DNA of 64,000 bases from Aspidiotus rigidus (Eukaryota > Arthropoda > Insecta > Hemiptera > Diaspididae), in NCBI GenBank assembly GCA_035079385.1, contig JAVHKY010000005.1, positions 2,232,001 to 2,296,000 of the forward strand, in the 5' to 3' direction. Of this stretch, positions 30,501-41,222 are shown piece after piece. The position numbers were made by a program, and so were the translations under genes. The notes under the pieces are model-generated. The model saw only the letters and a program-made list of their open reading frames with translations. It did no database searches and was not told the origin of the DNA. Positions within the stretch are counted from its first letter, which is position 1; every line of letters starts with the position of its first letter.

Positions 30501-33500
30501 GTGGGTTAGATGCGTTACTTGCTGCGAGGTGAAATTTTTTAGCATTGCTGGGTGCACTCGGTCAGGACCCGGTGCTGAGTTACGCATGGTTTTGATAGCG
30601 GAGCGAACTTCTTTTTCTGTTATTGACGAGTTATATTCTTGTACTGCTGTACCGGTACTTGGGTCGTTGGGTGGACTATCTTTTGGTGCGGTGTGAGTTG
30701 GGGGTGATGTGCTCTTGGTAACTCTATATTGGTGTTTTACGAAGATTTCTGCTACTTCAGTTGGTGATGTGTGGATCTGTGTAGGGTCATCTAAATCTCG
30801 AAGACAGGTTATGGGCTCATAAGCTCGTTTGCCAGAGAGTCGTCGTACTTGAGCCCACATTTGTGCGGGAGGTGTTGTAGAAAGAAAGTGCGAAAAGTTT
30901 GTAGTCGGCTGTCACGTATGGTGCGTCGGGCTTGGTCTCTTCCTTTCTTGAATTGCGAGAGATTTTCGTGGGTTGGATGTCTCTTGTATTGTGTAAGAAG
31001 ACGGTTTTTGTTTTTTATGGCTTCTGCGCATTTCTGATTCCACCATGGAACTCTTTTCTTTTTATGTATGAAGGAGGTTTGTGGGATGTTCATTTCGGCT
31101 GCAGTGATTATGGCTGTGTATTATTTTTGAATGGAGAGATTATACTCGATTTCAAATCTTCACTACGTCCGTCGTACGACAATCCATTCTCTCCAGGTTC
31201 CTAATTTTCCTTGCAACTGGAGTGTTGTTGATGGCTATTATAATTTACTGCTGTTCCGTGTAAATATTGTAAAATCGCGCACATATCATGGTGAATTGAT
31301 CATTCATAATGCTTGAAAATAGCGAGTTTATACTTTGTACGTAAGATTATGGCATGATCGAATATGTGTCACAAACTAATATTTTCTTACCGCACTTTTA
31401 ACATAATTAGGGAATAGCGGACGACCACCGAAGAATAACGCGGTCCCTCAAAGATATATGCATCAAACAACGCAGCAATATCATTCTCCGACATATGGTG
31501 GTCATTCGTCTACGATGCGGGACGGCGCTAATCGTGCGTCCTCAGACATGAAGAACAGTCAATCGAGTTCGACGAATGCGTCCCAATCGCAGAATATCCC
31601 GTCGTACTCTTCTGCCAGTGCTCACGGGCAGCGTTCGTATGCGTCGAACGTAGCTTCTGTAACCAACCATTCGCAGCAAAACGCGCCCATACAACAGTCC
31701 AAATCGCAGCGCACGTCTCCGATTTCCGTGAATACGCTACCGAACGGCAATTCGGATTTTCAGCCGAAGAGTTTGCCCCCGGTTTCGCCCTCGGCGCCGC
31801 ATCAATATCAATCTCAGAACCAAGGAGGGAATAATGTTCTGAATGCCCAGCAGCAACGTAAACACCAATCTCATCATCAACATCAGACAAATTCTAGAGG
31901 TGCAAATTTGCTTTAGCTGACTTCTTTCCTCTTTTCTTTTACGACTCATTTCTCTTCTGGTGTTCTTAAACTCACAAAACGCTTGGCATGAAATACGCTA
32001 TGTACAATATGTATCGCTTACTGTTAATGCATCCGTTATCGAGAAATTCGAGCTAAATCTAAATTAGGACATGACTTTTCTAAACACATTCTTCTTGTTT
32101 ACACGCTTACGATTGATCCTTTATGAAATAATTCTGTACAATAAAAAAAAAAAAATCGAACTTCTCAAGTAGTTTCATCTTGGACAAAGGCTATTTCCTT
32201 TTTTTTTGTCAGAAAGCGATTATCAATTTATTTGAGAAAGAAAAATTTATGTGCTATTTTGCTAATATTTCTCTTTTTCTCTTTTCTCGCCACAGTTCGC
32301 GAAGATCAGATTAACGAATTAAAGAAATTCGGTTCGGAATTCAATTTAAGAGAAGCTGGAGATGGAGGTAAACCAATACAGGTAGTTTCCAACCGCAACA
32401 AGTCGCCGCCAATCTCGCAAACGGTAGTTAATGCCGAACGAAACGTCGTTCCTGTAACTATTGTGTCGACCTTGCCCCAAAACAAGTTCACTACGAGCGG
32501 TCCGGTGACAACGCCACAATCAATATTGGGAGCAGCAGCATCAGCGGTGACGACCACTGGGTCATTACCTTCGGCGCCGGTAACTCAGGTTGGTTTGAAA
32601 CAACCTCCGCTTGTTCTGCAACAACCAGCTTCGTACCAACAAACTATGCAGGTGCAACAACAACGCGCCGATTCGCAAATGATGATGTCACATCAGGGTC
32701 ACCCGATGACGGCATCAACATCTCTGCATCCTTCTCATCATCCACAATCGATGCAACCTCCGCCGCCGCAGACCATTATTCAGCAGAAACCAACTCAGAA
32801 AATGCATCAAGTGGCCTTACATCCGCAGGTAGTTCTGCCTCCACAAGCGCCTGTGCAAATTCAGCATCCGGCTAATACGTCTCAACAATCGAAGTCTGTG
32901 ATAAACGTGCAAAATCCATCTGTGGCGGGGGTAACCGGTAGCGTGCCACAGCAGCCTGTTGTTACTCAGCCTGCTGTTCCGCAACCAGGTGGTGTTAATG
33001 CATCCCAAACAGGTGTATTACCGTTGAACATGCACTCTCGGCAGTCCCTTCAACAGCAACCGCCGCTCAAAACTCAGACTCCCCCGATGATGGCCCCGTC
33101 AGAATTGCCGCCCTCGCCTTCCGCGACTGAAGGTACGCCGGATATTGATTCAGCCAAGGGAAAAGATGGCGATGCTGTAGTTGATGATATTAGTCAGCGT
33201 GTAAAAAATGTTCGATTGAATCCAGATGCTAAAGAATATATTCCGGCTGTGAAATCATTTACTCCCGTTAGTGTAAGTAGAACATTCGAGCGAAATAGAA
33301 AATGGTAGAACAACGTAAATTTTGTAACATTCATTTAATTTACAGCGATCTCCTAGTACTCCTACTCAGTCAAGACCTCACACTCCTCAAACACCTAGTA
33401 GTTACAATATACATCCGGGAAATACTCCAGTTGCTGCTGGAATACAAATGATGATGCCAGCAATGCCAGCGATGCCAGCGTATGTTGTAGCCTCTCCAGC

Positions 33501-36500
33501 GGGCTACGTACCTCCTCCGTCAGCGCAGAGTCGACTCCGCAAAGGTAAGAAGAGAGAAAACTTGATTTTCGTGCGATAACTCTTGGATTTAACTAATTTT
33601 TCTTTTATTGACCTTCAGTGCCAACGAATTCACACAGAACTTCCGAATTCCATCCTTCGAATATACCTGTGTCTGCAGTTACAGGGCAACCTCTTCTTGC
33701 GCCGCCAGTGCCTCTGCCCCCATCCCATCTCGGCCATGGCACTTCGTTCTCTGTACCGGCGTACACACATCACCCTCAATTGGCAGCGTCGCATTATCAA
33801 TCAGTTCAGGTTTGTTGTACTTGTATTTTGAATAAACAACCTTCAGTTTAGGCTCAAATCCCTGCACAAGTCTATAAAATTTCCTAGGTAGGGCTTATCT
33901 ACCTCCATTTTTCTACCGGAAAACACAGATTTACTTCATTTTAAGGCATTTTTACTTTTGTGACGTATTTTTCGTTGGTATCCCTTTTACGAAGTGGTAG
34001 TTGTAGGAACAATAGAATGATGTACTTGGCTCTAGCCGGGTAAGAGGGGGGAAATGGCCTTGGTCGGAAAATGTTTCAAATGTCCGTCAAAATGTTGTCC
34101 CCAATGAGAAAATTCAAAATCCAAAAAATTGCACCCACCCGCTCACCCATATGGGCTGCAGAGTGATTTTTAGCCTAAAATCCAAATGGCTATATCTCAG
34201 CCAATAATGATCGCACAGCGATGAAACTTGAGGACATTTTAGTATATGTGAACGTTCATCCATGGTATTTTTTTCAAAAAAAACCATTCATATTTTCCCT
34301 AGTTTCTAGCTATAACAAAACTTCAAACTCGAATTTAAAAAAAAATCGGGGGGAGGCACCTGGGGAAAATCATTCATTTGAAGCGCCATACCCTCTACTA
34401 CAACATACATGAGTACCATAGTCCTCGGTGAGGTGCAACATTCCCAAAAAAATCAATATTTAATGAGTTTCTGTGATTTTTCTATGAATAGCGGGGTGAA
34501 CTATGACTGCTACCGCAATAGACCGCGAGAAATCTATGTCAATGTTCGAGGTGAAAAATACGCACTCCTTCGTGAGATGAAATGGGAATGTTGATAGATC
34601 AAAAATATATTTCTAGTATTTCGTTTATCAATTTGGTCAATTCTTACGTAAACACGTCCACCGATTAGGTGGAGCGTTAGATTGAGAAAAATAATTGAAA
34701 AATTCTCCAGTCGCTGGAACAGTCTGAAAATAGTAGAGAAGTGAGAAAATTCACTTTTTCACCCTGGAGGACTGTTAGTTTTTGTATTTCATTCATCAAT
34801 TCGTCCAATTCCTAAGTAAACATGTACGCCAAGTTTGAAAAAAATAGTCAAAAAATTCTCCAGCCGCTGTAATGGTCTGGAAAGGACAAATAATCGATAA
34901 CATCCAATTTTTCACCCTGGAGGACCGCGATTTTTGGTATTTTGTTCATCAATTAGGTAAATTCTGAAGTAAACATGTCCGTCGAGTTTGTAAAAAATAG
35001 TCAAAAAATTCTCCAGTCGCTGGAACAGTCTGGAAATAGCAGAAAATCGAGGAAGTCCAATTTTTCAACCTGAAGAACTGCGATTTTTCATATTTCATTC
35101 ATCAATTACGGCAAATCTTATGTGAATACATCCGCCGAGTTGGAAAAAAATAATCAAAAAATTCTCCAATTCCTGGGATGCCCTGGAAATAGTAAAAACT
35201 TTAGGTAATCCACTTTTCCAACGTGTAAAACTGTGATTTTTCATATTCTGTTTGTCAACAAGGTCAATTCTTATGTAAATACATCCGCCGAGTTCTAAAA
35301 AAATAGTCAATAAATTCTCCAGTTGCTGGAACGATCTAGAAATAGTACCAAATCCAGAAAATCAACTTTTTCAACATGGAGAGCCCTGATTTTTGGTATG
35401 TTGTTCATCAAAAAGGTCAAATCCTATGTTATTACATCGGCCGAGTTTGAAAAAAAAATAGTCCAGAAATTCTTCAGTCGTTGGAATAGTCTGAAAATGA
35501 AAAATTGAAAAATCTGCTATTTGAACTTGGAGAATCGTGAATTTATATTCTATTTATCAATAATGTCAATTTTTGAGTAAATACATCCCTATTTCGAAAA
35601 AAATATTCAATAAATTCTCCAGACGCTCATTGGTATGGTCGATTCTTCTAAAAACACTTACGCCGAGTTTTAAAAAAAAAGAAAAAAATTTTCCAGTCGT
35701 TAGGACGCTCTGAAAATATTAAAAAATCAAAGATACACACCCGCCACTATGATTCATGTGTTACTTTTCCCCCCTCGAGTCGTAGCGATACAAATTGTGT
35801 TAATGATAGCCGTGCACTCGCATGATGTGAAGGAATCCTTTTCCGAGACACAAGAAGACAATCATCTCCTTTGTATTGTCATGCTCATGAATTCCAATAT
35901 TTGAAGCATTGTCACCTCAACTCGAGAGGAGATTCCTGCACTTCATGGAAGTGCACGGCTCTTAGTAACACAGTTTGTACCTCTACGACTTCAGGGGAAC
36001 AAAAATAAACATTCAACACTTCAAAGTAAAGAAAATGAATCTTAAGGGTGGGTGTGTATCGGTTTTTTACTATTTCCAGAGCGTCCTAGCGACTGGAGAA
36101 TTTATGGACTATCTTTTTCCAACTTGTAAGACTTATTAACATAAGAGATTTGACCTAATTGATGAAGAACATACCAAAAATCAGGTCTCTCCATGTTGAA
36201 AAAGAGGATTTTCTGAACTTGGTATTTCTAGACCGTTCCGGCAACTGGAGAATTTATTGACTACCGTAACTCAGCGGATGTATTTACACAAGAATTGCTT
36301 GTTGATAAACAGAATATAAAAAATCACGGTTTTCCATGTTGGAAAAGTGGATTACCTGGAGTTTTTACTTTTTCCAGGGCATCCCAGGAACTGGAGAATT
36401 TTTTGACCATTTTTCCCCATTTCAACGGACATGTTTACATAAGAATTGAACGAATTGTGGAATGAATTACCAAAACTCACGATTCTCCAGGGTGAAAAAG

Positions 36501-38589
36501 TGGATTTCCCCGATTTAGTGTCATTTCCAGACCATTACAGTGGCTTAAGAATTTGTTGACTATTATTTTCAAACTTGGCGTACATGTTTACTTGAGAATT
36601 TACCTAATTGATGAACAAAATACCAAAAATCGCGGTCCTCCAGGGTAAAAACTTAGATGTTCTCGATTATTTGTCCTTTCCAGAAGGTTCCAGCGGCTGG
36701 AGAATTTTTTGACTATTTTTTTCAAACTTGGCGTACATGTTTACTTAGGAATTGAACGAATTGATGAGTGAAATACCAAAACTCACGGTCCTCCAGGCTG
36801 AAAAAGTGGGTTTTCTCTAAGTTTTGTCATTTCCAGAACGTTCCAACGACTGGAGAATTTTTTGACCATTTTTTTCAAACTCGGCGAACATGTTTACGTG
36901 AGAACTGACCTCTTTGGTGAATGAAATACCAAAACTCACGGTCCTCCAGGGTGAAAAAATGGATTTTCTCACTTCTCTACTATTTTTAGACTGTTCCAGC
37001 GATTGGAGAATTTTTCAACTATTTTTCTCAATCTAACGTACTCCACCTAATCGGTGGACGTGTTTACGTAAGAATTGACCAAATTGATAAACGAAATACT
37101 AGAAATATATTTTTGATCTATCAACATTCCCATTTCATCTCACGAAGGAGTGCGTATTTTTCACCTCGAACATTGACATTGATTTCTCGCGGTCTATTGC
37201 GGTAGCAGTCATAGTTCACCCCGCTATTCATAGAAAAATCACAGAAACTCATTAAATATTGATTTTTTTGAGAATGTTGCACCTCACCGAGGACTATGGT
37301 ACTCATGTATGTTGTAGTAGAGGGTATGGCGCTTCAAATGAATGATTTTCCCCAGGTGCCTCCCCCCCGATTTTTTTTTAAATTCGAGTTTGAAGTTTTG
37401 TTATAGCTAGAAACTAGGGAAAATATGAATGGTTTTTTTTGAAAAAAAATACCATAGATGAACGTTCACATATACTAAAATGTCCTCAAGTTTCATCGCT
37501 GTGCGATCATTATTGGCTGAGATATAGCCATTTGGATTTTAGGCCTAAAAATGGCTCTGCAGCCCATGTGGGTGAGCGGACGGGTCCAATTTTTTGGATT
37601 TCGAGTTTTCTCATTGGGGACAACATTTTGACGGACATTTGAAACATTTTCCGACCAAGGCCATTTCCCCCCTCTTACCCGGCTAGAGCCTTTTATTGAC
37701 TTACCAAATTTTGTAAATTTTGATCGTCATAGCTAAGTTGATAGTTTTTTTTTATTAGTGTTAATTATGAAGCAACTATTCAAATTATTTGAAGAAGGTT
37801 AAATATTTAAATTCTATAGAGGGTAACTATGAAAGTCAGCCTCGATCTGTCGATTCACTTGTGGATTGAAGCCGTCCTCGGACGTCACCTTTTATTCTTC
37901 ATCAAAACGAAGTTTTGGTCTATAGATTGTGTCATATTTGCGCTTACTTTTTATCTATTTCTCTAGTTAATTAAGATACCTTGCGAGTATTCTTTCAAGT
38001 TCCTATTTGAAATAGTGAAAAATATTATTTTTTACAGATGATTCGTATGGTGCCGCCGGGTAGTGTGGTTCCTCTGGTACCATCGACAATTGGCTACCAT
38101 GATACTTCCGGCACAAATGCAACAGCCGTGTATGTTAATCCGAGTAATAACGCAGCCCTAGCTATGACACCGCATACACCTCATGTACATCATCAACAGC
38201 ATCCGCCACCAAGTACAGCCCCTTCGCCATCTCAAACTCCGCAAGGCCCTTCGCAATCTCATACGCCGAACAGTTATCAACATCCTCCATTAGCCTCGCA
38301 GAGTGCGTCTCCTTATACATCGATCATGTGTCCGGTAATACAAGCACCGCCAACGCACGGTCCTCCTCATATGGTTGCTGCTCCAGCTCAACCCCATACA
38401 GTACAACAATATATGACGCAGCATCCGTCAGGTGAGTTATAAAAGTATAGGATTGAACGGCGGAAAGAAAAACACGCTGAATAAGTAGATCCTCTTTTAA
38501 AGGACAAATTTTAATATTAATTTAAAATATTTCTCTTTACAGTGAATCCGGCCCACATAGTTTCTATTATACCTCATAGCTGTTCCTGA
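12536..38589 (+). CDS. Atx2: Ataxin-2 homolog
   Basis: Ataxin-2 is a cytoplasmic RNA-binding regulator of translation and RNA granules that binds poly(A)-binding protein. Twelve coding exons join in phase: 12536-12567, 13065-13173, 13935-14148, 14225-14358, 14447-14568, 17792-18021, 31411-31899, 32296-33272, 33346-33544, 33619-33809, 38038-38431 and 38543-38589, giving 1,045 residues. Exons 2-3 encode the LSm domain ([18 protein letters not shown] onward). Exons 3-6 encode LSmAD ([37 protein letters not shown]). A PAM2 motif, [10 protein letters not shown], lies near residue 751 at the end of exon 8. The rest is Q/P/S/H-rich and disordered, with no long pure polyQ tract. The ATG at 12536 is the first in its frame, but that frame stays open upstream, so the true start is uncertain. 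The 13.4-kb intron after exon 6 and the 4.2-kb intron after exon 10 are filled with mobile elements. A candidate polyadenylation signal is at 40281. Confidence 0.95.
13325..13776. repeat. Exact-length tandem duplication, 2 x 226 bp, in Ataxin-2 intron 2
   Basis: Units 13325-13550 and 13551-13776 have equal length and differ at only about four positions. Each unit starts with ATTTTCTCAG, which resembles a 3' splice site. Both strands carry short open frames across the unit, which is best explained by the duplication itself. No coding role is supported. Confidence 0.9.
15105..15484. repeat. Imperfect foldback (inverted repeat) element, arms about 165 bp
   Basis: The sequence from about 15105 (CACTACCGAACA, then TTTGTTCCATGC) is repeated in reverse complement ending near 15484. 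The two arms meet near 15300 with little loop. Landmarks in both arms are ATATACATCTGTAGTACT, TTTCTTTCTGAGCTCT and CACGTTTACTTGC. It lies in intron 5 of Ataxin-2. No target duplication was assigned. Confidence 0.8.
16287..16495. mobile_element. MITE with CAGGGTGTCTAC-type termini
   Basis: The left end CAGGGTGTCTAC is matched at the right end by GTAGACACCCTA, giving 12-bp inverted termini that differ at the outermost base. The internal 185 bp are AT-rich and non-coding. Such termini are common in hAT-type non-autonomous elements. No 8-bp target duplication could be shown, so the superfamily is an inference. Confidence 0.55.
18022..20295. other. Ataxin-2 intron 6, 5' stretch without recognised content
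   Basis: AT-rich intronic DNA with no exon, RNA gene or clear element recognised. Confidence 0.5.
20296..20700. repeat. Degenerate minisatellite, period about 80 bp
   Basis: Recurring blocks of the form AAGTCCCTC, then CAAATTTTGATG, then TCTAATTTTGATGTGATTGATGAGGTACCTCG begin near 20370, 20445, 20523, 20604 and 20681. The copies are strongly diverged. It is intronic and non-coding. Confidence 0.65.
21089..21734. mobile_element. Terminal-inverted-repeat element with GGAACCTGTTT ends and TGACGTCA palindromes
   Basis: The left end (GGAACCTGTTTTATTGG, 21089 onward) reappears inverted at the right end (GAAACAGGTTGCC, ending 21734). Similarity between the arms extends roughly 160-200 bp inward (GCAAGGCTC, TATATAGCTT, GGGGC, GTGACGTCAC, CCCACGTG). 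Octamers TGACGTCA occur at 21222, 21253 and 21604. No open frame of note is present. It is intronic, in Ataxin-2 intron 6. Confidence 0.65.
21779..22150. repeat. Further GGAACCTGTTTTAT-type repeat copies
   Basis: Two more copies of the terminal motif start at about 21782 and 22101. Each is followed by related sequence: CCGGCCGGCAAAGC, then TATCATATATAG and GGGCGGGGCCTGTGAC after the first. A TGACGTCA site lies at 22080. These look like fragments of the same family as 21089-21734. Confidence 0.55.
22160..22510. repeat. Minisatellite of about 46 bp, interrupted by a hAT-like MITE
   Basis: Units of the form GGAGGGGGACTTGGAAAAA, TTTCGACTCTCGAGC, TATATATGATA repeat about four times. The array is split by the insertion at 22291-22478. 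The same unit occurs again at 60745-60895. Confidence 0.75.
22291..22478. mobile_element. hAT-like MITE (188 bp) with 8-bp target duplication
   Basis: The ends are CAGTGTTCGGAC and GTCCGAACACTG, 12-bp perfect inverted termini. The flanks are CATATGAT on the left and TATATGAT on the right, an 8-bp duplication with one mismatch, as hAT elements make. The interior is unusually rich in GGGAATTCCCG-type palindromes. It is non-coding. Confidence 0.8.
22772..22910. mobile_element. Tc1/mariner-like MITE
   Basis: TA dinucleotides flank inverted ends of about 30 bp (CAGTCTGTTCCAAGAGAGTT at the left; 28 of 30 positions match on the right). The interior is about 75 bp and non-coding. Confidence 0.8.
24119..24391. 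repeat. Foldback repeat, arms about 54 bp
   Basis: The left arm (ATTGATCGTTTCAAAATTGG, 24119-24173) is matched in reverse complement at 24338-24391. The spacer of about 165 bp contains a generic insect repeat phrase (AAGAACAAAAGTTGTAGCC). It is intronic. Confidence 0.75.
25334..25682. repeat. LTR-like direct repeat, left copy
   Basis: This 349-bp segment recurs in the same orientation at 27527-27863 with roughly 90 percent identity by eye. Shared phrases include TTGCTAGGAACTTTTTATTA, AGTTCTGCGG, CAGCGAGCGTGTCTCTCGAT and GGGCTGGCCTTATTTTCGAC. The pair brackets 1.84 kb that contains a foldback element. Confidence 0.8.
26184..27411. mobile_element. Deletion derivative of the GGCTCTAGCCGGG foldback element
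   Basis: The element starts GGCTCTAGCCGGGTAAG and ends CCCGGCTAGAGCC. The first roughly 230 bp pair with the last roughly 230 bp in reverse complement. The interior corresponds to one arm plus two of the about 152-bp repeats of the longer copy at 34028-37690, so most of the second arm and the centre are missing. There is no credible protein gene. Open frames on both strands (for example 25997-26344 and 27253-27603) come from the paired arms. Confidence 0.8.
27527..27863. repeat. LTR-like direct repeat, right copy
   Basis: Right-hand partner of 25334-25682 in the same orientation. The most obvious indel is a short stretch (ATCAAAAAAAG) present only in the left copy. Confidence 0.8.
28010..28220. 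mobile_element. TA-flanked palindromic MITE, arms 79 bp
   Basis: Left arm 28012-28090 (starting GGGCTTTTCCATGTCGGCGC) pairs almost perfectly with 28140-28218 around a 49-bp loop. TA flanks both ends, as in Tc1/mariner insertions. The high arm identity suggests a recent insertion. It is non-coding; the opposite-strand frames here are mirror translations of the arms. Confidence 0.8.
28697..31190 (-). pseudogene. Decayed non-LTR retrotransposon (Jockey/I-like), 5'-truncated
   Basis: On the minus strand the element runs from a 5' truncation near 31190 to a (TAAA)n tail at 28697-28717. Reading frames at 31093-30809, 30860-30321, 30123-29242 and 29219-28797 must be joined through frameshifts. They show the end of the endonuclease-RT linker (VPWWNQKC), reverse transcriptase motifs ([52 protein letters not shown]) and the C-terminal zinc-knuckle region ([21 protein letters not shown]). 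No RNase H domain is visible between the RT thumb and the knuckle. At least three frame breaks and a small deletion just before the DIEKAFD motif make it non-functional. It is antisense inside Ataxin-2 intron 6. Confidence 0.9.
34028..37690. mobile_element. 3.66-kb giant foldback element with arms made of about 152-bp tandem repeats
   Basis: The element starts GGCTCTAGCCGGGTAAGAGG and ends with its exact reverse complement. Near-palindromic pairing continues through about 1.7 kb on each side. The outer roughly 600 bp of each arm is single-copy. The inner part of the left arm is a degenerate tandem array with a period of about 152 bp (ATTCTCCAGTCGCTGG recurring near 34702, 34853, 35005, 35160, 35312, 35465 and 35610). 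The right arm carries the mirrored array (GACTGGAGAATTTTTT near 36998, 36850, 36695 and so on). The centre (about 35750-36020) is a further imperfect palindrome around GCCGTGCACT. No transposase is encoded. It lies in Ataxin-2 intron 10. The architecture resembles Drosophila FB foldback elements; the relationship is inference. Confidence 0.85.
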
Positions 38590-40419
38590 TAAAGCTGAGG
38601 ACCAGTTTGACCTGATTTGATTTCTTCACCACCATAAAAGAAAAAGTGGGAAAACCAATAAATAATATTGATAAAATTTTAAATGGAAAAAAAAAATCTA
38701 CCAATTTCAGAACAAGTGTTGTATAGGTGTAAAAAGTCGTCATTGAATTATTGATACCGATAACTTCGTATTTGAAGAATTAAATTGAGAAAATATATAT
38801 TTCATTCAGTTCTTTATAATTCGATAGTTTCAATTCAAAAGTTCCAAGATTCCTGCAAAGGCGGTTGGGGTAGTTAATTATTTTTCTTCTTATTGTTTTC
38901 TTACATTTTTTTTCTTTAGACAATATCAATGTGAACAATTAATTATCTTTTAATTACAGGAAATCCTGTAATAGAAGGATGAGTTCTTCAAAGTAAGAAA
39001 CGTATACTTTCAATTTTTTGTTGAAAAAAGAACGATTAAGAAACAAGATACCTTATTTTTATTGATGAAACCCGATTGTTCACATCTTATATTAACAGAA
39101 ACAACGATTACTAGCGCAGTTCACAATCAATTTCGTGACAATTTTCGTTAATTTTTTTTCCTTCAAGAGTAATATTTTTGTTTTGTTCTATAACGTAGAC
39201 TACGTAGAATTACGTTAATTTTTTATAGAAAGTTTTCATTGAAGTACGCGTGTTATCGGTTTTGATGTTACTGTGTTTCCATCTAATATTGACGCGCCTA
39301 TCAACTTGAATGTTCTAAGTGAACTTCATTTTAAATTTATATTATACATCTCAACTTTTATAATCAAGGCTAAAACCGTACTATATTTAAATTTTGTGAT
39401 ATTTGAGGTAAATCAACCGCTGCCTTTCAACACTAGATATTTTTTAATTTCAATTTTTTTCTACTTGTACGGAGCTCATCCTATTGGTTCTAATTTCGGT
39501 CACTTTTTATGAGAAACCAACGAAAAAATGTGAAAATCTATCAATGTTGAAAACAATCCGCAAAAGCTATCAATGTAAACGTACGTTAGTTTATTTTCAC
39601 CGTCGCCATAATGTGTGCAAATATGCATCGATACCGCAATACTGGAGGTTCAATCTTTGTATCATCTTCAATTCGAGTATTGAATCATACTCGGGTTTAA
39701 TTGTTTTTTTTTATTTTATTTTTTTTTTTTTGTTCGCCTGTAATTCTTTTCCGACCCATCCCTTCATTATCTTTTTTCGGATTCGAAGTGACGTAGTTTT
39801 ATCAACTTGATCAAATATTCGTTGCAAATTTTTGTTCTTTATTCGCGAATGTGTACGGTTACGTAATGTTTGTATGATTGAGATGAGATCATCTTTTCCG
39901 GGTCAAGCAGAATGAACTGCTCGACTAAATAATTCAATAGGTTTGTTATACTCCTGCATTCGGTAATGTTTGTAACGAACAGGAAAAACAAGCTGAGTTT
40001 TGTTGATTTTTTTCAATATCAGTAATTCGTTTTTCGTCATTCTATTCAAATCAAAGTTTTGTTGTATGAATTACGAAAATAATTCTTAATTCTTTTATTC
40101 ACTGCCTCCTCCTGGAAATAATGTATTGCTATTTACTGAAGGTCGATAAAACACAGGTGAGAAGAAAGCGTTCTAATGTCCACTCTACAATTAGTTTTTG
40201 GAATTGATATATCAAATGATTTTTGTTGAATGTTATTAGTTCTCGTGTATTGTGAAATTGCATTGACCGTGAAAAAGTGAAATAAAAGCTTAAGATCAAA
40301 CCCCATTTGTTTCCTAATTATGTTTCGGATTTGATAACCGACACGCTCAATTGGTAAACTTCTAGCTGCGCCAATTCTTGGTTCAGTATTCTTGATTTAT
40401 ATTCCTACTTGAAGTAGTG
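38590..40419. other. Ataxin-2 3' UTR and downstream DNA
   Basis: AT-rich sequence with no coding exon recognised. A candidate AATAAA at 40281 could end a long Ataxin-2 3' UTR. Confidence 0.45.
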
Positions 40420-41222
40420 AAGTGCCGGATTTACATCTTCAGCCGCCCTAGGCTATTAAGAAAATGCCGCCTCAAAATCAGACAATCATTTTTAAAAATC
40501 AGTACGAATTTCCTATAAGTGTTATTTCAGTGCACAATTAAAAACTTGTAAAGTAAGGTACTCTGGTAACTTGAGATGTAATTTCAAAATACGAATACAA
40601 ACAATTATACAAAATTCGAGAGATACAGTAGGTACTTTAAAAAAACTTTCTTCGCGCTTTTTGTTGGGAAAATGTGTCGATTAAATCGTCGAAATCTAGG
40701 GATGCTAATATTTGAGGAGCACCAAAATGTCGCCGACCTTAAACAATTTTTTATACATTTCAAACATGAAAAGCTACGCTCGGCACTGCAATTTGTGACA
40801 GGCATGCAATTGAATAATCTGTACGATATGTCTACGTTCGGAAACACAGATGTCAAACCGTGATGACGTATGTGTTGGAGCAGCTTTGACGGGAAATCCT
40901 CAATATTTTTATTTTTGTAGTATAATTTAAAATGAATCAACTCATCTGCTACGAAGACTCTAAATCATCTGGAAAATAATTTCGTACAATTTCAGCTTTT
41001 TCTCTGAGGTCAGTCTCATCTAATTCGCCAAATCTCGGAAGCGCTGTAAATTTCTCAAAAATATCTTGGTAAAGCTCATATTTTTTTCGAGCTGAACTAG
41101 AATTGTATAATTGAACTACTCCAATCTCTTTTTAATATTCCCGTTATGTTGTGATTTTTCAAGTTGGAATTATTGCCGCCCTAAACTACAGCCTAGTTAG
41201 TCTAATGGTAAATATGGCTCTG
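40420..41222 (-). pseudogene. hAT transposon remnant (ZMYM1-like transposase C-terminus)
   Basis: The left end (AAGTGCCGGATTTACA) and right end (GGTAAATATGGCTCTG) are degraded inverted copies of the CAGTGCCGGATTTAC terminus typical of this hAT group. CCGCCCTA and AGGCT tracts follow inside both ends. On the minus strand, 40940-40605 encodes MPVTNCSAERSFSCLK, the hAT C-terminal dimerisation motif. After a frameshift the next frame gives SLDFDDLIDTFSQQKARR, the usual downstream residues. Only the C-terminal part of a transposase is left, and it is frame-broken. An exact 8-bp target duplication was not found. Confidence 0.8.

Noticed and set aside
31411..33272. Expanded polyglutamine tract in Ataxin-2
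   Set aside because: Glutamines are frequent but interrupted by S, P and H; no long pure run exists.
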